Source: Elusimicrobiota bacterium
Lineage (GTDB): Bacteria; Elusimicrobiota; Elusimicrobia; UBA1565; UBA9628
Direction of reading: 5' to 3'
Assembly: GCA_016218575.1 (NCBI GenBank)
Contig: JACRDN010000022.1
Span: 25,268 to 89,267 of the forward strand
DNA length: 64,000 nt
The stretch's first letter is position 1. Each line of letters begins with the position of its first letter. The position numbers were made by a program, and so were the translations under genes. The notes beneath the pieces are model-generated. The model was not told the DNA's origin and made no database searches. It saw only the letters and a program-made list of their open reading frames with translations. Positions 60,726 to 64,000 of this stretch are shown here, in pieces.

Positions 60726-60742
60726 ACAGTATACTGTATAAT
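60726..60742. promoter_or_regulatory. Divergent promoter region with palindromic -10
   Basis: ACAGTATACTGT (60726-60737) is a perfect palindrome holding TATACT on both strands; TATAAT (60737-60742) follows on the plus strand. The minus box serves the desaturase; the plus boxes would transcribe the long hairpin and the AI-2E-family gene. Confidence 0.5.
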
Positions 60743-60801
60743 GTGAATTCGGTGACAGTTACTTAATTTTTCGGAATTAAGTAACTGTCACCGAGTTCAC
60801 A
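60742..60801 (+). repeat. Long hairpin: 27-bp stem, 6-nt loop
   Basis: Positions 60742-60768 pair with 60775-60801 around loop TTTCGG; all pairs are Watson-Crick except one G-U (60748/60795). It lies wholly in the leader of the permease gene, whose ATG is 10 nt beyond. It may block the ribosome, act as a recombination or mobile palindromic element, or protect a 5' end. Confidence 0.9.
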
Positions 60802-60810
60802 CCGAACACC

Positions 60811-61809
60811 ATGAACCAAGCCAAGAAGCTGTCATACGTTCTCTTTAGCCTCCTCATCCCGCTCACGGTCTATTTCCGCCTGGGCACGGCCTTGCTGGCG
60901 GGGCTTTTCTCCTACATGATCCTGGACCTCACCCACCGAAGGATCACGGTGCGCCTGCCCAAGCTCGTCAAACGCTGGATTTCCCTCTTCATATTCCTCG
61001 TGACCGCCACCGGGATCAGCTGGCTGTTCTGGTTTTTCTGGAAGCTCGCAATGACCCGGACTCCCGATATCATGGCCTCCCTTGTCCCGCGCGTGGGCGA
61101 GCTCTCGACGCGCTACGGCCTCGACCTGCCCTTCGAGAATCTGGACGAATTCCGGGCGGCAATCCTGACCGGGGTCAAGGAGAACGCCAGGGCGATCACA
61201 CAAACCTCGAGCCTGCTCACCAAGGGTTTCTTCCAGGTCCTGGTGGGAACCATGGTCGCGATCCTGTACTTCATGAGCGGCGACTCTGGCCCCGACTACA
61301 AACCGAATCTCTTCGACGAACTCCGCCGCGAATTCAACGAGCGCATCCGCCTCTTCATGCTGAGCTTCGAGAAGCTTTTCGGGGCTCAGATCCTGATCTC
61401 CCTCATCAACACAAGCCTCACCGCGATCTTCCTCCTCGTCCTCAACATGCCCTACGCCCTATTCCTGGTGCTCTCGACCTTCATTTTCGGGGCGATCCCC
61501 ATCATCGGGAACATCATCAGCAACGCCATCATCGTGGGAACGGCCCTCACGGTCTCGCCCAGGCACGCCGCCTTCGCCTTGGTTTTCCTAGTCTTGATCC
61601 ACAAGGGCGAATACATCTTGAACAGCCGCATCATCGGCTCGAGCTTGAAGACTCCCATGTGGCAGACCTTGCTGGGAATTTTGGTGGGGGAGGCCGTGAT
61701 GGGGCTGCCGGGGGTCATCCTGGCCCCCGCCCTTCTGCACTACCTGCGCGGCGAGATGCGCTCCATTCCCATTCCCGCGGAGGCCGCGGGGACAACCAAC
61801 CTGCGGTAG
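60811..61809 (+). CDS. AI-2E family transporter (PerM/YdiK-like)
   Basis: 332 aa, about eight membrane helices. Family marks in the C-terminal half: PIIGNIISNAIIVGTALTVSPRHAAFALVFLVLIHKGEYILNSRIIGSSLKTPMWQTLLGILVGEAVMGLPGVILAPALLHYL. Members export AI-2 or other small solutes or act in Na+/H+ exchange, so function is open. The 3' end overlaps the convergent amylase gene by 70 nt. A long hairpin occupies its leader. Confidence 0.88.
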   Translation: MNQAKKLSYVLFSLLIPLTVYFRLGTALLAGLFSYMILDLTHRRITVRLPKLVKRWISLFIFLVTATGISWLFWFFWKLAMTRTPDIMASLVPRVGELSTRYGLDLPFENLDEFRAAILTGVKENARAITQTSSLLTKGFFQVLVGTMVAILYFMSGDSGPDYKPNLFDELRREFNERIRLFMLSFEKLFGAQILISLINTSLTAIFLLVLNMPYALFLVLSTFIFGAIPIIGNIISNAIIVGTALTVSPRHAAFALVFLVLIHKGEYILNSRIIGSSLKTPMWQTLLGILVGEAVMGLPGVILAPALLHYLRGEMRSIPIPAEAAGTTNLR

Positions 61810-63302
61810 ACCTCGGCGCCGTTTTTGAGCTCGGGATCGTTGCTCGGCGCCTCCTTGAGCCTCTCCAGGAACTCCGGCTCCCAATCGCAGTTCTCCCGGC
61901 TGAGCTCCCGGGCCAGCTCCATGGCGCGGTGGGCGTACTTGAGGTTTTGCACCGCTTCTAGGCCCGCGATGTCCGAAAAAAACCAGCCGCAGCTCGTGTA
62001 CATGAGAAGCGCCTGGCGCTGCATCTCGAGCAGTAGTCTCGCGCGGCGCTTGCGCTCATTCGAGAACGAAAATAGGCCTTTCAGGCGAGGCTTGAGGAAG
62101 TCCTCGAAGGAGGACTTCTCCAGCAGGACCTCGATGTAATCATTCCTGGCCTGCCAGGGATCTTGGAAAATGACCTCCGCCTCAGCCTGGTAGAGGCCGG
62201 CGAGGCGGTCCCCAAGCCAGTCAAGGGACTCGCGCAGGGGGGCGCGCCACTTCTGAGCCTGCCCGGGCTGGGCCCCGCAGCCGCAGTCCTCCATCCAACG
62301 CCCCAGGCCGTGGGAGCAGCTCCACGCCGTCCCCAGCCTCTGCGGCCCCTTCTTGATCTCCGCCTCCCAGCGCGGGTGGTGCGCGGCCAGGAAATACCCA
62401 AAATTGACCGCCGTCAAGCCGTGGGCCGACAGCTCCCTCTTGAACAGGTGAGCCAAGCCCATTTCCGCGAACTTTTCATGGTGACCGTAGGTCTCCCCGT
62501 CGGTGCATAGGGTCACGAGCTGGTCGGCGTGGGGATGGGGGTCGAAGACCTCCGCGACTTTCTTGGCGCAGTGCGCGGCGTCGGCCATGAGCTTCTCGAA
62601 GGCCACGCCCTGGGAGAGGGCCCCATGATAGAAAAATATGTCGATATGGCGGCCCCGATCGGCCGGGTCGAACCAGCGGTAGGGATGGCGGGCGTCGATC
62701 CCTCCCGATGAAACGTCCTCCCACGGCCCATCGGCGTGCCGCGCGCGCTGGGCCTGGAAGGGGGAAAGAATCGCATATTTCATCCCGCAGTCTATGAGCA
62801 GGCGCAGGACCTCGTCGTCGCAGGCGGTCTCGGGAAGCCACAGGGCCTCGGCCTTGCGCCCGAAATGATGCTCGAAATCCGCCAGGCCCCAAAGAACCTG
62901 GGTCAGACGGTCCTCTTCATTGCAAAGGGGAAGGATCGCGTGATTGTAGGCCTGGGCTATGGCGTTTCCGTGGCCCTCGAGCCTCTTGGCGCTTTCGCGG
63001 TCGGCCTCCAGGATTTTCTGGTAGGCTTCGGGGAAGGCCTTCTCCAGCCAGGAGAGCAAGGTCGGGCCGAAATTGAAGCTGAGGGATGAGTAATTATTGA
63101 CTTCGTGAAGGACTTCCCGCCCGGAATCCGACATTCTCGCCCGTCCGTTGGGGATATAGCACTCCCGGGCGATGCGGGCGTTCCAGTCGTGGTCCTCGCC
63201 GGCCGAGGACTGGCGCTCGACCAGCCCGGTCCAGGGATTCTCGCGCGGCGGCTGGTAGAAATGGCCGTGAATGCAGACGAATTTCTTCGAATGAAGGGAC
63301 AT
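61740..63302 (-). CDS. GH57 family glycoside hydrolase (DUF3536-containing)
   Basis: 520 aa. GH57 fold with N-terminal IHGHFYQPPRENPW (family HxHxxQP motif), nucleophile E158 in EALWLPETACDDEVL and acid/base D268 in LVTLCTDGETYGHH. The C-terminal part (CSHGLGRWMEDCGC... WGDRLAGLY) is the DUF3536 region. No signal peptide, so cytoplasmic. Related enzymes act on alpha-glucans such as glycogen. Minus TATAAA (63314-63309) ends 6 nt before the ATG. Confidence 0.9.
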   Translation of the reverse strand: MSLHSKKFVCIHGHFYQPPRENPWTGLVERQSSAGEDHDWNARIARECYIPNGRARMSDSGREVLHEVNNYSSLSFNFGPTLLSWLEKAFPEAYQKILEADRESAKRLEGHGNAIAQAYNHAILPLCNEEDRLTQVLWGLADFEHHFGRKAEALWLPETACDDEVLRLLIDCGMKYAILSPFQAQRARHADGPWEDVSSGGIDARHPYRWFDPADRGRHIDIFFYHGALSQGVAFEKLMADAAHCAKKVAEVFDPHPHADQLVTLCTDGETYGHHEKFAEMGLAHLFKRELSAHGLTAVNFGYFLAAHHPRWEAEIKKGPQRLGTAWSCSHGLGRWMEDCGCGAQPGQAQKWRAPLRESLDWLGDRLAGLYQAEAEVIFQDPWQARNDYIEVLLEKSSFEDFLKPRLKGLFSFSNERKRRARLLLEMQRQALLMYTSCGWFFSDIAGLEAVQNLKYAHRAMELARELSRENCDWEPEFLERLKEAPSNDPELKNGAEVYRRLVVPAASAGMGMERISPRR

Positions 63303-63330
63303 GGCGCTTTTATAGTTTAGCTCAAGCGCC
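63303..63330 (-). promoter_or_regulatory. -10 box of the GH57 gene framed by an inverted repeat
   Basis: GGCGCTT (63303-63309) and AAGCGCC (63324-63330) flank a 14-nt A+T-rich core containing TATAAA (63314-63309 on the minus strand, sharing one base with the arm). The dyad touches the start codon at 63302. It looks like an operator overlapping a leaderless start. Confidence 0.5.
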
Positions 63331-63423
63331 CGGCCCGCGCAAGCGCCGGGCCTTTGGGCCCGGGCTATTTCTGCCCTTTGGGCCTATTCTCTAACCGGCG
63401 CGAATTTCAGAAAATATACATTC
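63331..63423. other. GC-rich intergenic segment with several short hairpins
   Basis: GGGCCTTTGGGCC (63349-63360 region), GGGC-TATTTCT-GCCC (63362-63376) and GGGCCTATTC (63380-63389) recall the 920-944 and 8371-8390 intergenic segments, which also carry GGGCCTATTT. A TATACA (63415-63420) lies 3 nt before the next ATG. Confidence 0.4.
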
Positions 63424-63915
63424 ATGAGGAATGCCCCGCGGTTAGCGGTCTTGCTTCTCTGCGCGACGCAGGCGCGGGCCGTCAAGCCGGTGTCTCAAAA
63501 TACCGGCTTCCGGCCTATCCTGGAAACGCTGGTTCCCAGAGCGGCCTCTTCGCCGGCCAAGCCCGAGGCGCCCGCTTCTCCTCAAGCTCCCCCGAAGCAT
63601 AGAGCTCTGGAGCGCGTGGCTGAACTAGCCTCCCGGACCCAAGCTCAATTTACGCCTCCTCCGCCCGCGCCGAGCGCTCCTCCGGAGCAAGCCGCGGCGC
63701 AAGAGAGCGCCCGCTTCGACGAGGCCCGGCCCGCGCCTCCCGAGGCGAGCCGGCCCCAACCCCCGGTCGCGCAAATGGTCCAACTGGGGCACCACAACGT
63801 GTACACCGTGGACAACACCCAGACCACGATCAACAACGTCACGACCATCAACAACACCCCGGTCGGCCGCGTCCCGTTTGATGGAGAAAAAGCAAAAAGC
63901 GTAACCTTTGGTTGA
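63424..63915 (+). CDS. Secreted Pro/Ala-rich protein with Asn/Thr-rich end
   Basis: 163 aa. Signal peptide (MRNAPRLAVLLLCATQARA), a Pro/Ala/Glu-rich, probably disordered middle (~40-120), then a polar end containing VYTVDNTQTTINNVTTINNT with a repeated TTINN unit. No family recognised. Such a layout suits a periplasmic spacer or surface protein. Its last six codons form one arm of a dyad with the ribosome site of the next gene. Confidence 0.65.
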   Translation: MRNAPRLAVLLLCATQARAVKPVSQNTGFRPILETLVPRAASSPAKPEAPASPQAPPKHRALERVAELASRTQAQFTPPPPAPSAPPEQAAAQESARFDEARPAPPEASRPQPPVAQMVQLGHHNVYTVDNTQTTINNVTTINNTPVGRVPFDGEKAKSVTFG

Positions 63916-63964
63916 GGAAATCAAAAGAGGCCAGCTTGAACTGGCCCACCAAGGAGGTTACGCT
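63898..63964 (+). promoter_or_regulatory. RNA dyad covering the ribosome site of the last gene
   Basis: AGCGTAACCT (63898-63907) pairs with AGGTTACGCT (63955-63964), the latter beginning inside AAGGAGG (63951-63957). A GGCCAG/CTGGCC hairpin (63929-63934/63941-63946) lies within. Folding would hide part of the Shine-Dalgarno. Confidence 0.5.
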
Positions 63965-63967
63965 CAA

Positions 63968-64000
63968 ATGAAGAATAGCAAAGAGGTGGTCACCCAGGGA
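63968..64000 (+). CDS. Start of a gene truncated by the window edge
   Basis: ATG 63968 follows AAGGAGG at 63951-63957 with 10 nt between, and reads MKNSKEVVTQG to the edge. Eleven residues are too few to name the product. Confidence 0.5.
   Translation, partial: MKNSKEVVTQG

Overview
The window is G+C-rich (roughly two-thirds G+C by eye) bacterial chromosome, densely coded on both strands, with no rRNA, tRNA or CRISPR that I could see. The cell is clearly diderm: it has a BamA/Omp85-like barrel protein, a TRAP transporter with a TatT-like lipoprotein, an MsbA-like exporter and many signal peptides. The many secreted TPR and WD40 proteins, a CPAF-like S41 protease, GH57/DUF3536 amylase and TatT-TRAP set fit a high-GC member of Elusimicrobiota or another deep-branching diderm lineage. 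That placement is inference; no marker here settles it.

Layout. 1-9.5 kb: a truncated DinG-type helicase, a secreted WD40 protein, an O-methyltransferase/ClpS-like pair, an aldo-keto reductase, a BON protein, a membrane glycosyltransferase, a transglutaminase-like protein and an M48-like peptidase behind a strongly structured intergenic region. 9.5-22.6 kb: a 937-aa TPR protein, metF, an Omp85-like protein ending in a 48-bp perfect palindrome, an LhgO-like oxidase, a complete TRAP transporter (TatT, DctP, DctQ, DctM), a LOG-family protein and two more TPR proteins. 22.6-31 kb: groES-groEL with CIRCE-like operators, yggS, yggU, mtnA, pyk, cutA, a flavoprotein reductase and maf.

31-41.7 kb: a sensor kinase, a zinc-ribbon protein, a pterin group (SDR, QueD/PTPS, FolB), then trxB-lipA-pdhA-pdhB-pdhC-lpd-lipB, which is a complete pyruvate dehydrogenase with its own lipoylation enzymes. 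41.6-47.2 kb (minus strand): an aldehyde dehydrogenase, two crotonase-family enzymes, a lone PaaA-like di-iron protein and a 3-hydroxyacyl-CoA dehydrogenase, preceded by an XRE regulator with dyad operators. This looks like a reduced phenylacetate-type CoA pathway. 47.3-55 kb: two secreted proteins (one CPAF-like), an ABC exporter, a HAD phosphatase, a glycerol-kinase-like FGGY kinase and an Fe-S PD-(D/E)XK nuclease. 55-56.5 kb: a compositionally different AraC/ICMT-like pair. 56.5-64 kb: an ECF sigma/anti-sigma/RseB-like/radC operon with an ECF-type promoter, a histidine kinase, a desaturase with a coiled-coil tail, an AI-2E-family permease, a GH57 amylase and a secreted Pro-rich protein.

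Three architectural habits recur. Minus-10 boxes often lie only 6-12 nt before the start codon, so many mRNAs are probably leaderless or nearly so. Genes are coupled by 1-4 nt stop/start overlaps, often with GTG or TTG starts. Convergent neighbours overlap at their 3' ends by 39-70 nt. Two large hairpins (14822-14869 and 60742-60801) and a 20-bp-stem RNA-like element (8371-8487) are the least explained items.
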